Shown: positions 36,547-45,956, counted from the stretch's first letter. The stretch is 51,575 nt of DNA from Dokdonella_A sp046347015 (GCA_046347015.1 JAXMHA010000020.1:1-51575), one strand, 5' to 3'. Notes: generated by a model not told the origin, from the letters alone. Numbers and translations are program-made.

Positions 36547-38391
36547 TCACCGCAACCCGCAAAAGCACTGCGCGAAAACGGCGTACGGGCGCGTGCGCAG
36601 CATCGATGCAACGGTAGTCGCGGCGCGCCAGTCGGCTTGCGGCAACCACGCCGCCAGCACCGATGCCGGCAACGGCAAGCGGCCGGCCAGCGCGCTGTCA
36701 TTGCCGATGTCGAGCAGCACGCGTTGCCACGGCGACATCGGGCGCTCGACATAGCGGACCGCATAGTCGTTGCCGAGCCCGGCCTCGGCGGCGGCCGCGG
36801 CGATCGCATCGTGAAGGTCGCCGAGCTGGTCCACCAGCCCGCGCTCCAATGCCTGCCGGCCAGTCCAGACGCGGCCCTGCGCGATGGCGTCGACCTGTTC
36901 CGGCGACTTGCCGCGCGCGCTTGCAACCTTGCCGACGAATTGCCGGTAGCCGCGGTCGATGACGCTGGTCAATACCGACTCGACCTCGGGTGACATGGGC
37001 CGGCGGACATCCAGCGGGTCGGCGATCGGCGTCGTCCCGACGCCGTCGGTGTGGATGCCGAGCTTGTCGAGCGCGTCCGGGATCGACACGAACAACCCGA
37101 AGATCCCGATCGAACCGGTGATCGTCGTCGGGTCGGCGTAGATCTTCGTGCCGTCCATCGAGATCCAGTAGCCGCCGCTTGCCGCGACATCGCCCATCGA
37201 CACGTAGACCGGCTTGCCGGCGGCCCGCGCCGCGGCCACTTCGCGCCGGATTTCCTCGGACGCGAATGCATCGCCGCCCGGCGAATTGACGCGCAGCACC
37301 ACCGCCTTGACGGAGTCGTCCTCGCGCGCGGCGCGCACCAGCGCCGCGGTCGAGCGCCCGCCAATCGCGCCGGGCGGCTGGTCGCCGCTCGCGATCTCCC
37401 CTTCGGCGACGACCACGGCGACCGTGCCGTTCGCCCCACCGGCCGGTTGTTCGCCGACCATCGCCAGATAATCGCCGTATTCGATCTGGCGGAAGCCGTG
37501 CTTGCCGGCTGGTGCGCCGACGCTGCGCAGGTACTCGCGCGCCTCGGCGCGGGTCGCGATGCGGTCGACGAGCTTCTGCTCGAGCGCCAGCTTGGCGAGA
37601 TCGCCCGCATGCGCGGTGACAGCCGCGCCGTACTGGTCGATCGTGGCCGTCAGGCCCGCCGGATCGATCTGGCGCAGCTTGCCGACTTCGGCGAGGTAGT
37701 CCTGCCAGATGCCGCCGAGCCAGTAGCTGTCCTCTTCCTTCGACGCCGCCGATGCGGCATCGAGGATCAGCGGCTCGGCTGCCGACTTGTACTGGCCGAC
37801 GCGGATCAGGTGCACGTCGACACCGAGCTTGTCGAGCGCGGTCTTGAAGTAGCTGCGGTAGTTGGCCAGGCCCTCGAGCAGCACCGAGCCTTCGGGGTCG
37901 AGCAGGATCGAGCTGGCGTGCGCGGCCAGCAGATACTGCTGCTGGGTCATGCCGTTCGATACCGCGACGACGTCCTTGCCCGCCGCGCGGAAACGGTCGA
38001 GCGCCGCGCCGAGCTCGTGCAACGTCGCGTAACCGACGCCGTCGATGCCGTCCGGCACCAGCGCGATCCGTTCGATCGCGGAATCACGCGTTGCCGCGTC
38101 GATGACGCGCAGCAGGTCTCGCAACTGCACCTGCTTGCGGCCGCCGCCGGACAGGTTTTCGAGCGCGCGTTGGGTCGGGTCGAGCGTGTACTGCTCGACG
38201 ATCGTGCCCTCCGGATCGAGCACCAGCGTCGTGCGCGATGCGAGCGGTGGGTGCCGCGCCAGCAGCAACGACAGCACGAAGACCACGATCGCGAGGAAGA
38301 TCAGGTTGACGACGAGGCGGCGCGAGAAATCGAGCGCGCGCCACGCGCCACGCACGATCCTGACGAAAGCCCCGGGTTGGTCGTTCGGCAT
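36547..38391 (-). CDS. sppA: Signal peptide peptidase SppA, 67-kDa type
   Basis: 614 residues, the double-length (two S49 halves) form as in E. coli. One N-terminal membrane helix at about 26-45. The catalytic Lys is in VGQYKSAAEPL (Lys202, E. coli Lys209) and the nucleophile Ser in GDVAASGGYWIS (Ser405, E. coli Ser409). NSPGGDAFASEEIRREV and TGSIGIFGLF are also conserved. It degrades cleaved signal peptides in the inner membrane. Start ATG 38391 (MPNDQPGAF) fits the usual short cytoplasmic segment before the helix. MATE exporter gene lies 32 bases upstream on the same strand. Confidence 0.95.
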   Translation of the reverse strand: MPNDQPGAFVRIVRGAWRALDFSRRLVVNLIFLAIVVFVLSLLLARHPPLASRTTLVLDPEGTIVEQYTLDPTQRALENLSGGGRKQVQLRDLLRVIDAATRDSAIERIALVPDGIDGVGYATLHELGAALDRFRAAGKDVVAVSNGMTQQQYLLAAHASSILLDPEGSVLLEGLANYRSYFKTALDKLGVDVHLIRVGQYKSAAEPLILDAASAASKEEDSYWLGGIWQDYLAEVGKLRQIDPAGLTATIDQYGAAVTAHAGDLAKLALEQKLVDRIATRAEAREYLRSVGAPAGKHGFRQIEYGDYLAMVGEQPAGGANGTVAVVVAEGEIASGDQPPGAIGGRSTAALVRAAREDDSVKAVVLRVNSPGGDAFASEEIRREVAAARAAGKPVYVSMGDVAASGGYWISMDGTKIYADPTTITGSIGIFGLFVSIPDALDKLGIHTDGVGTTPIADPLDVRRPMSPEVESVLTSVIDRGYRQFVGKVASARGKSPEQVDAIAQGRVWTGRQALERGLVDQLGDLHDAIAAAAAEAGLGNDYAVRYVERPMSPWQRVLLDIGNDSALAGRLPLPASVLAAWLPQADWRAATTVASMLRTRPYAVFAQCFCGLR

Positions 38392-38423
38392 GTCCGGCAA
38401 TTCCCCGTGTCGAATGCGTGAGC

Positions 38424-39821
38424 CTAACCGGAAACGCCATTCGACGCAGCGGCGGCAACGGCCAGCCCTGGCCACCGCGAGCGGCGCTCGAAGCGCCACA
38501 GCAGCAGCACGGCCGCGACGGTGAGCCCCGCGATCAGGCCGATCCACATGCCGCGCGCGCCATCGCCCTGCGGAAACGCGAGCCACAGGCCGACCGGCAT
38601 GCCGACCAGCCAGTAAGCGACCAGGGTCGCGACCATCGGCACGCGGGTGTCCTTGAGACCGCGCAACGCGCCATTGGCGACAACCTGCAGCCCGTCCGAG
38701 AACTGGAACAAGCCGGCAAGCACCAGCAGTTGCGCCGCAAGGTCGACAACGCGCGCATCACCGGTATACAGCGCCGCGATCGCGTGCGGCAGCGCCAGCA
38801 TCAGCGCGGCGGACACGAATTGCGTGCCGAGCACCAGCACGAAGCTCGCGTGGCCCGCCATCCGCACGCCCGCGGCATCGCCGCGCCCCGCGGCGTGGCC
38901 GATCCGCACGGTCGTCGCCATCGCGATGCCGAGCGGCACCATGAACGTCACCGTCGCGACGTTCAGCGCGATCTGGTGGCTCGCGACGATGTCGGTACCG
39001 AGCGTGCCGATCGCGAGCGCGGCCGCGACGAACAGGCTGGCCTCCATGAACACCGTGAGGCCCATTGGCACGCCAAGGCGCAGCAGCTCGCCGATCGTGC
39101 CGGCACGCGGCGGGTCGAAGCGTGTGAATAGCCCGAGCGCCAGATAGTGCCGGCGCCGCGCGATGTAGATCGCCATCGCGATGGCCTCGATCCACAGCAC
39201 GATCGCGGTCGCGATGCCACTGCCCTGTGCGCCGAGCCGCGGCACGCCGAGCCGGCCGTACATCAGCACGTAGCCGATCGCCGGCAGGCACGCGAGCCCG
39301 AGCAGGCTGAAGTACAGCGTCGGCCGCGTCAGGCCGAGTCCCTCACTGAGTCCGCGCAGCGCGAAGAACAAGGTCAGCGCCGGCGCACCGTACGCAATCG
39401 CGCGCAGGAACCGCCCGACGTCGGGAACCAGCGCCGGATCGATGCCGATCGCCTTGACCAGCAACGGCCCGCCGAAGTGGACCGCGAACCCGAGCCCGAC
39501 GCCGACGGTCGCGGCGAGCCACAGTGCCTGCCGGAACAACGGACCGACCTCGGCATCACGGCCCGCGCCGTGCAACTGCGCGACCGAAGGTGGCACCGCC
39601 AGCATCAGGCCGACCGACGCGACGATCGCGAGGGACCATACGCTCGCGCCGACGGCGACCGCACCGAGGGTATGCGCATCGAGGTGACCCGCCAGCAGCG
39701 CGTCGACGACGTTCATGCCGACCGCCGACAACTGCCCGAAAACCAGCGGCAGCGCGAGCCGGACGGTTGCGATCAGCTCCGGCCCGAGGCGGCGGGCGGC
39801 GTTGGCGGGAAGGGTCGGCAT
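38424..39821 (-). CDS. MATE-family multidrug/sodium antiporter (NorM-like)
   Basis: 465 residues, 12 membrane helices, usual for NorM. The two homologous halves begin with ALPLVFGQLSAVGMNVVDALLAG and GVPMGLTVFMEASLF; VASHQIALNVATVTFMVPLGIAMATTVRIGHAAG is the well-conserved second-half segment (quoted in part: the HQIALN and TVRIGHAAG pieces). LQVVANGALRGLKDTRVPM also matches the family. It exports cationic drugs in exchange for Na+ or H+. Start ATG 39821. Divergent from the DUF3667 gene across 140 bp. Confidence 0.92.
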   Translation of the reverse strand: MPTLPANAARRLGPELIATVRLALPLVFGQLSAVGMNVVDALLAGHLDAHTLGAVAVGASVWSLAIVASVGLMLAVPPSVAQLHGAGRDAEVGPLFRQALWLAATVGVGLGFAVHFGGPLLVKAIGIDPALVPDVGRFLRAIAYGAPALTLFFALRGLSEGLGLTRPTLYFSLLGLACLPAIGYVLMYGRLGVPRLGAQGSGIATAIVLWIEAIAMAIYIARRRHYLALGLFTRFDPPRAGTIGELLRLGVPMGLTVFMEASLFVAAALAIGTLGTDIVASHQIALNVATVTFMVPLGIAMATTVRIGHAAGRGDAAGVRMAGHASFVLVLGTQFVSAALMLALPHAIAALYTGDARVVDLAAQLLVLAGLFQFSDGLQVVANGALRGLKDTRVPMVATLVAYWLVGMPVGLWLAFPQGDGARGMWIGLIAGLTVAAVLLLWRFERRSRWPGLAVAAAASNGVSG

Positions 39822-39961
39822 GATCGCGGGCGGGCCGGCGCGAACGCGTCGGGGCGCTGGATTCGGCACTCGGAAGGGATGGCGGCGGGCTTTCGCCGTG
39901 TGCGGCGGACGCGCAGAATAGCAGCCGCCGTTCCCATCGCGCGGACGCCCCCGGATCCGGC

Positions 39962-41164
39962 ATGAACGACGCCACCGAAACACCCGTCCCCGTGGCCCAC
40001 GCCGTCTGCGCGAACTGCCACGCGCCGATGCTGGGGCCGTACTGCTATGCGTGCGGCCAGCCCGAGAAGGGCATGATCCGGCACCTCGCGACCGTCGTGT
40101 CGGACATCGGCGACACGATCTTCAACATCGACTCGCGCATCCTGCACACGTTGTGGCCGCTGTTCGTGCGCCCCGGGTTCCTGACACTCGAGTACTTCGC
40201 CGGCCGCCGCGTGCGCTACGTCACGCCATTCCGCCTGTTCTTCTTCCTGTCGATCATCACGTTCTTCGCGATCCAGACTGCGCTCAGCATCAGCGGATTC
40301 GACAACACGATCCACGTGGGCAACGGGGCCAGCGACGGCATCGGCGCCGCGAAGACCTCGGCCGAGGTCACCGCGGCGCGTGACTCCGCGCTGTCCGGCC
40401 TCGAAGCATCACGCAACGTACCCGGCCTGCCCGCCAGTGCGCTGCAAGGCATCCAGCGCGCCGAAGAAGAAGTCCGCGCACGCGCCGACGCGCGGTTGCG
40501 GGAGCTGCAGGCCGCGCCGGCCGTTGCCGCGCCTGCGCCGGGTGAGCCGGCCGCTCCCGCGCCAACGCCACCATCGCCACCGGCCGGCGCCAACGATGCC
40601 GACGCCGTCAACCTCGATTTCCTCGGGTGGAATCCGGCCAAGGAACCGCTCCACATCACATGGGCGCCTGCGTTCGTCAACGGCTGGCTCGCCAACGCGA
40701 GCACCCGCATCCGCGACAACCTCATCGCCGCGCGACGCGATCCGCGGCATATGATCGGCGGCGTGTTCTCGGTGCTGCCGCAGACACTGTTCGTGCTGAT
40801 GCCGCTGTTCGCGGTGCTGCTGAAGATCGTCTACATCTTCAAGCGCCGGTACTACATGGAACACTTCATGGTGGCGCTGCACAGCCACGCGTTCATCCTG
40901 CTGTCGCTGCTGCTGATCACGATCGTCGCACTGCTGGCGCCCTGGGCGACCGCACACCTGGCGTGGCTGTCGGCGCCATTCGGCCTCGCGACCGCCGCAC
41001 TGTGGATCTGGATCCCGGTGTATCTCTACATCATGCAGAAGCGCGTCTACCGGCAAGGCTGGATCATGACGACGCTGAAGTACTGGCTCGTCGGCATCAG
41101 CTACCTCGTGATCCTCGCGTTCGGGCTGACCGGCGCACTGCTGGTCAGCCTCGCGTCGACATGA
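39962..41164 (+). CDS. DUF3667 family membrane protein with zinc ribbon
   Basis: 400 residues. The N-terminus has a CxxC-x8-CxxC zinc ribbon (Cys16, 19, 28, 31; ANCHAPMLGPYCYACGQ). Next comes the family core: a DSRILHTLWPLFVRPGFLTLEYFAGRR stretch (quoted in part) then PFRLFFFLSIITFF, the first helix. The middle (~115-235) is a soluble Ala/Pro-rich, partly coiled insert (RAEEEVRARADARLREL and APAPTPPSPP). The C-terminal ~130 residues hold four more helices with RYYMEHFMVALHSHAFILL. DUF3667 has no known function. Coupled to the next gene: start ATG at 41161 overlaps its stop. Confidence 0.85.
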   Translation: MNDATETPVPVAHAVCANCHAPMLGPYCYACGQPEKGMIRHLATVVSDIGDTIFNIDSRILHTLWPLFVRPGFLTLEYFAGRRVRYVTPFRLFFFLSIITFFAIQTALSISGFDNTIHVGNGASDGIGAAKTSAEVTAARDSALSGLEASRNVPGLPASALQGIQRAEEEVRARADARLRELQAAPAVAAPAPGEPAAPAPTPPSPPAGANDADAVNLDFLGWNPAKEPLHITWAPAFVNGWLANASTRIRDNLIAARRDPRHMIGGVFSVLPQTLFVLMPLFAVLLKIVYIFKRRYYMEHFMVALHSHAFILLSLLLITIVALLAPWATAHLAWLSAPFGLATAALWIWIPVYLYIMQKRVYRQGWIMTTLKYWLVGISYLVILAFGLTGALLVSLAST

Positions 41165-41466
41165 TCGTCTACGAGGTCGAGCTCACGATCGACGTGCAGA
41201 TTGCCCAGGAATACCGGCGCTGGCTCGACCGTCACGTCCGCGACATGCTGGCGTTGCCGGGCTTTACCGGCGCGGAATTGTGGGAACGGATCGATCCCCC
41301 GCCGCCGGCGGAACGTGTCGTTCTCGTCGCGCAGTACCGGCTGGCCGATCGCATCAGCTTCGACCGCTACCTCGCCGAGCACGCCCCGCGTATGCGCGAG
41401 GAAGGCCTGCGTCGGTTCGGCGGGCGGTTCGAAGCGACGCGGCGGCTTCTCGCGCCAGTGCCTTGA
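41161..41466 (+). CDS. DUF4286 family protein
   Basis: 101 residues. MIVYEVELTIDVQIAQEYRRWLDRHV and the LPGFTGAELW piece match the DUF4286 ferredoxin-like (dimeric alpha/beta barrel) family, whose members read MxYEVNLxVxxxxxxxYxxWLxxHIxxML. Function unknown; the fold resembles small monooxygenase-like or antibiotic-biosynthesis domains. It overlaps the DUF3667 stop by 4 bases, so the pair is probably co-translated. A strong hairpin follows the stop. Confidence 0.88.
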   Translation: MIVYEVELTIDVQIAQEYRRWLDRHVRDMLALPGFTGAELWERIDPPPPAERVVLVAQYRLADRISFDRYLAEHAPRMREEGLRRFGGRFEATRRLLAPVP

Positions 41467-41499
41467 TGCGCGAAACGACGCGCGTCACCTGCCGACACC

Positions 41500-41532
41500 G
41501 GGCGAGATTGCTGCGGACCCGCAGCCTCGCCC
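41500..41532. terminator. Bidirectional hairpin between convergent genes
   Basis: GGGCGAG-att-GCTGCGG-ac-CCGCAGC-CTCGCCC: a 14-bp stem with a 3-base bulge and a 2-base turn, in the 85-bp gap between the DUF4286 gene and the convergent serine hydrolase gene. It is symmetric enough to stop transcription from both sides. No long T-run. Confidence 0.65.
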
Positions 41533-41551
41533 CGATCCCATCGTCAACCTG

Positions 41552-42610
41552 TCACGGCTGCGGTTGCCCGGTCACCCACGCCTTGCGGATCAGGCGGCCA
41601 CACTCCACCGATGGCCAACCCATGTAGGTGCTGTCGGTCTTGCCCTGTGGCGGGTCGACATCCTTGCCGATGATGCCGTAGTACGACTTGTCCTTCATGA
41701 TCCACGCGTAGAAGCCGCGCGAACCGGCGTTGCTGTAGGAGTTGTCACCGACGTTCGGATCGTCCTCGACCCAGTGGCCGATCGAAAAATCCCAACTCTC
41801 GTTGCCCGGCACCGGCGTGTTCAACGAATTCGGGCACGTGGTCACGTTGGTGCAGACGCGGAACATTCCGAGCAGCGAGGACATCTCGAGGTTGCCTGAC
41901 ATGATCGCGCGCAGGAAGGTGGCGTACAGCCCGGGCGTCGACTCGACCCCACCGGCCAGCAACGGCTGATTGTAGGTAATGACCACGTTCATGCCGAGCA
42001 CGCCATCCACTTCCGCAGTGAGAGCGGAATCGTTGTCGGCACCGAGGTCGATGTAGCTCCCTGCGGCTCCCTGTTGCGGCAGCCCGGGAAGATGTCCGGC
42101 GTGGGCCTCGTAGTGCCCGCCGTCATACGCGAACCAGCCGATGGCGGAAGGATCGCGGTACCCGTTGGTGTGGCCGTTGCTGTTCACGTAGGCAAGGCAG
42201 TCATCGACGGTGGCGATGCCGGACCAGTTGCACGCGCTCATGTTGTGGTAGCCGCTTTCCATGGTCATAAACTGGACGTCGTAGCCGCCGAGCGCGCCAC
42301 CGTAACGCTCGGCGACGTAGGCCGCGTAGATCCATTTCGAAGCCGATGCGATGGCCATATGGGTTCCTTCATTCGGAACCGTCGCCGTACCATCGTTGCT
42401 TGAAGTATCTCCAGCGATCAGTGCGGTGTTATCGCCGATTTCCCACCAGAACGGCTGGATCGCGGCACAATCCGCCGCCGGCGGCGTGTTGACGCCATCT
42501 CCCTCCGCGGTCGTGGTTGCCGCGTTGATCCGGTCCTGGATCGTGATCGCTTGTACATTGCAGGTCATCGCCAGCAGCAAAGCGCCGGCGCACAGGATGT
42601 TCCGCATCAT
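41552..42610 (-). CDS. Secreted SxxK serine hydrolase (beta-lactamase/PBP-like fold)
   Basis: 352 residues. A signal peptide of about 21 residues ends NVQA. The likely catalytic motif is ASASKWIYAAYVAE: a Ser-x-x-Lys (S-A-S-K) with a following hydrophobic helix, as in class C beta-lactamases and DD-peptidases (residues ~88-100). Six or more Cys suggest disulfides and an extracytoplasmic location. The usual YxN and KTG motifs are not obvious, so it may act on something other than peptidoglycan. I do not recognise a specific family. GGGAGGGG lies just before the ATG pair at 42610/42607. Divergent from the beta-helix genes. Confidence 0.7.
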   Translation of the reverse strand: MMRNILCAGALLLAMTCNVQAITIQDRINAATTTAEGDGVNTPPAADCAAIQPFWWEIGDNTALIAGDTSSNDGTATVPNEGTHMAIASASKWIYAAYVAERYGGALGGYDVQFMTMESGYHNMSACNWSGIATVDDCLAYVNSNGHTNGYRDPSAIGWFAYDGGHYEAHAGHLPGLPQQGAAGSYIDLGADNDSALTAEVDGVLGMNVVITYNQPLLAGGVESTPGLYATFLRAIMSGNLEMSSLLGMFRVCTNVTTCPNSLNTPVPGNESWDFSIGHWVEDDPNVGDNSYSNAGSRGFYAWIMKDKSYYGIIGKDVDPPQGKTDSTYMGWPSVECGRLIRKAWVTGQPQP

Positions 42611-42703
42611 TGTAGTCCCCTCCCTTGGTCGGCCACCCGTCCGTGGCCGCGGCACGCGGCCACGCCTTGCGGGCGAACGGTTACATCCTCTATCACAATC
42701 GCG

Positions 42704-42713
42704 CCCCCCCCCC
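42704..42713. repeat. Poly-C tract (10 C) in a divergent promoter region
   Basis: Ten consecutive C lie 94 bases from the serine hydrolase start and 117 bases from the first beta-helix start. Tracts of this kind can slip and alter promoter strength, or simply be hard to sequence. Confidence 0.7.
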
Positions 42714-42829
42714 ACAAGCTGCAGTGCAGCAATCATGGTTCACTTCGGGAGGTTGGCGGGGCTTGATTGACCCATCACTTCGTGCGCATGATCGGGCCAC
42801 AGGCGACAGCCGATGCGGCGGGGGAGATC

Positions 42830-44424
42830 GTGAAGGCCCGTTTTCCAGTGCAGCCGTTGCGCCGCCGCCCGCTCGCCGCCTGCCTCGTGGCGGCCATGGC
42901 CGTGCTGCCGCTTCCCCACGAAGCGCACGCGGGCGTGCTGCCGGTCACGAGCTGCGCCGACGATGGCTCGCCCGGCACGCTGCGTTCGGTCGTCGCTTCG
43001 GCGCACGATGACGACACGATTGATTTGACGCAACTCACGTGCAGCACGATCACCCTCCGGCTCGGCGGGATCGACATGCACAACACCAGTGGCCTGATCT
43101 TCAACGGCCCGGGGCAGGATCGACTGACGATTTCGGGCCGCGGAGCGTCGCCGATCCTGCATGCGGATTTTTACAACACCGCATTGACCCTTCGCGACTT
43201 GACGCTGGCCCACGGCTACGCGGGCCGGAACCTGCCCAATTTCTATTATGCTGCTGGCTGCCTGACCGCGGCATCCGCGTATATCGTGCTCGAACGGGTC
43301 ACGATCACCGACTGCAAGGCCGTTGCGCATACCTACCAAGGCGGAGGCGCCGTCGTGGCCGGCTTCCTCAACCTCGTTGACAGCACGGTCAGTCATTCGT
43401 CGATCCGCTACGATGCTTTTGCCGTGCATGGCGGTGGCATCTTGGCGAATGGAGCCGCACTGGTTCGCAGCACCGTCAGCGACAACACCGTGCTCGGCGG
43501 CGGCACTGCGAGTGCCAACGTGGCCAGCGGCGGCGGGCTGTTCGTTGGCGGCACGCTGGTGATGATCGGCAGCAGCGTCAGCGGCAACCGGGTACGGGCA
43601 CCGAGCGGATATGACATTCCTTCGCATGGATCCACCGGAGGTGGGGGCGTCTACTCGTTTGGCGCTCTCTATGTCATCAACAGCACGATCACCAACAACA
43701 CCGTCATGGCGACCAATGCCGGCGAGAACGGCGACGGCGGAGGAATCTTCGTCCGGGGCAGCCTGATGCTGGTTGGCTCGACAGTCTCCGGCAACGACGT
43801 CGATGGGGACGGCGGCGGCCTCTACAAGTTCGGCTACCCCGATCTGTTCGACCACGGCACCACGCTGACCATCCAGAACAGCACGATCGCGGACAACGCC
43901 GCGGGTGGTGCGGGCGCTGCCTTCGTCAGCCAGCGGCCGACCTGGATCGACAACAGCACGATCGCCGGCAACTCCGGCGCCGCCGGCGCCGCGGCGATGT
44001 TTAGCTACCGCGAGAAACTGGGGTACCGGACGAATCTCCTCGTCGACGTGCAGAGTACGATCATCGGCGCCAATACGGCCGGACCCAACCCCGCCTACGC
44101 GACCGACCTCGCCGCCGATGACGTGCTGACTGTAACCGGCGCGCATAGCCTGATCATGGACGCCGCCGCGGGCATCGTGTTGCCGCCCGATACGCTGCGC
44201 AGCGACCCTTGTTGCTGCCGCTGGCCGACAACGGCGGCCCGACGTGGACGATGGCGCTGGTTTCCGGCAGCCCGGCCATCGATACCGGTTCGAACCCACT
44301 GGGATTGCAGGCCGACCAGCGCGGCAGCCCGTGGGTTCGCGTTTACGGCGCGGCCCCCGACATCGGTGCGTTCGAGGTGCAGCCGCCACCCGACCCGATC
44401 TTCGCCAACGGCTTCGACCCGTGA
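42830..44424 (+). CDS. Secreted right-handed beta-helix protein, choice-of-anchor Q type (one frameshift)
   Basis: About 531 residues when the frame is joined near 44207. GTG start at 42830 after GGGGGAG; the signal peptide ends EAHA. N-terminal module TSCADDGSPGTLRSVVASAHDDDTIDL (quoted in part: the TSCADDGSPGTLRSVV piece) resembles the CSLREA-type start. The middle (~110-400) is parallel beta-helix repeats with NSTITNNTV, GGGIFVRGSLMLVGSTVSGN. After the missing base (CC-TTGTTGCTG for CCGTTGTTGCTG) the C-terminus reads LLPLADNGGPTWTMAL..GSPAIDTGSN, the choice-of-anchor Q signature, then PDPIFANGFDP. Adhesin or surface-polysaccharide binding is possible. Overlaps the next gene by GTGA. Confidence 0.82.
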
Positions 44425-45893
44425 ACGCCCGTGCCCTGCCCTTCGCGATTGCCGCCGCGCTTGGGCTTGCCGTGCCCGTTGCCGGTCGCGCCGCCACGCT
44501 GCCGGTGACGAGTTGCGCGGATGACGGTTCTGCCGGCACGCTACGTTCGGTCGTCGCTTCCGCCCACGACGGTGACACGATCGACTTGACCCAGCTCACG
44601 TGCAGCACGATCACGCTCGTCGGCGGCCCGGTCGACACGGGCTTGTTGGGGCCGAATCCGCTGTCCGACCTTTCGATCATCGGTCCGGGTCAGGATGCAC
44701 TGGTCATCTCGGGCGCGGGCAATGCGGCGGTCCTCTTTGCGGGTGGGCCATACCCGGGACAAGGAACACTCACCGTGCAGGACCTGACCATTGCCCACGG
44801 CGCCAAGTATGACGCGCCGGCGTGCATCTTCTCGACCGGCAATGTCGTTCTCGATCGCGTGACGGTTACCGACTGCCATTCGGTGCAGGCGAATCACGCG
44901 CGGGGCGGTGGTGCCGTCGGTGCCAACGGACTCTACGTTACCGATTCGACGATCAGCGATTCCAGTGTGATTGCGGCCAACCAGGGCATTGCCACCGGCG
45001 GCGGTGCATGGGCCGGGCGCATGTCGGTGGTGCGCAGCACGATCAGCGGCAACCGGGCCAGTGCCGCTGCGGGTTACGACTACTTCAGATACCAGACATC
45101 GGGTGGTGGGCTGTACGCGAAGATGGCGCTGTCGATGGTCGATTCGACCATCGCCAACAACGCCGTCGAAGCGACGAACCCGGGCCAGTACGGGAGCGGA
45201 GGCGGAGTACGGGGTGGCTTCGGGGTCATCGGCGGGACGACCTTTTCCGGCAACACGGCGGACGGCAGCGGGGGCGCAATGGGCGGCGCGCGGTATCTAC
45301 CCAACCAGCCCCAACAGGACGCTCCTGCCAATCTGACGACGATCCTCAACTGCACGTTCACCGGCAACAGCGCCCGGGCCGGCGGTGCCGTTTTCGCCGC
45401 CGGCAACATCGTGTTCGCGAACGACACGCTCGCCGCCAACACGACGACGCTCGGCGGCGCGCTGATGTTCGCGCACGTCGGCACCGCGAACTACCACTAC
45501 ACGCTGTACCTCGACAGCACGATCATCGCGGACAACGCATCCGGAGCCGATCCGCCCCATGCGGCGGATCTCGCGATCGATCCGCGACTCATGTTGACGG
45601 TGATCGGCGCCAACAACCTCGTCGGCGCCGCCGACCCCGCGATCGTGCTGCCGCCCGACACGCTCGTCGGCGTCGATCCGCAACTGCTGCCGCTGGCCGA
45701 CAACGGCGGCCCGACCTGGACGATGGCGCTGGCGCCCGGCAGCCCGGCGATCGACACCGGCTCCAACCCGGACTTCCTCGACACCGACCAGCGTGGTCAG
45801 GGTTACCTGCGCGTGTTCGGTCCCGCCGCCGACATCGGCGCCTACGAGGCGCAGCCCGCCGGCGAGGTGATCTTCGTCAGCGGGTTCGATTGA
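44421..45893 (+). CDS. Secreted right-handed beta-helix protein, choice-of-anchor Q type (paralogue)
   Basis: 490 residues; GTG start at 44421 overlaps the stop of the previous paralogue. Signal peptide ends GRAA (about residue 23). Same three parts: TSCADDGSAGTLRSVVASAH and TIDLTQLTCSTITL at the start, beta-helix coils (STISDSSV, STISGNRA, STIANNAV, TTFSGNTADGSGGA, CTFTGNSARAGGAV), then LPLADNGGPTWTMALAPGSPAIDTGSN and the tail GEVIFVSGFD. The frame is intact, which confirms the indel in the first copy. Polymorphic outer-membrane-like repeats, but no autotransporter barrel. Tandem duplicate, function unknown. Confidence 0.85.
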   Translation: MNARALPFAIAAALGLAVPVAGRAATLPVTSCADDGSAGTLRSVVASAHDGDTIDLTQLTCSTITLVGGPVDTGLLGPNPLSDLSIIGPGQDALVISGAGNAAVLFAGGPYPGQGTLTVQDLTIAHGAKYDAPACIFSTGNVVLDRVTVTDCHSVQANHARGGGAVGANGLYVTDSTISDSSVIAANQGIATGGGAWAGRMSVVRSTISGNRASAAAGYDYFRYQTSGGGLYAKMALSMVDSTIANNAVEATNPGQYGSGGGVRGGFGVIGGTTFSGNTADGSGGAMGGARYLPNQPQQDAPANLTTILNCTFTGNSARAGGAVFAAGNIVFANDTLAANTTTLGGALMFAHVGTANYHYTLYLDSTIIADNASGADPPHAADLAIDPRLMLTVIGANNLVGAADPAIVLPPDTLVGVDPQLLPLADNGGPTWTMALAPGSPAIDTGSNPDFLDTDQRGQGYLRVFGPAADIGAYEAQPAGEVIFVSGFD

Positions 45894-45926
45894 TGGTTGC
45901 CGGGAAAGACGGCCTGCCGGAGGGCA

Positions 45927-45956
45927 CCGGGTTCCCGCCTGCGAGGGAATGACGGC
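45927..45956 (-). repeat. Dispersed REP-like palindrome
   Basis: Read on the minus strand it runs GTCATTCCCTCGCAGGCGGGAA, a variant of the widespread GTCATTCCCGCGnAnGCGGGAAT repeat. Its minus-strand translation gives the tell-tale SFPRRREPG, often seen in mis-annotated repeat copies. Confidence 0.6.
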
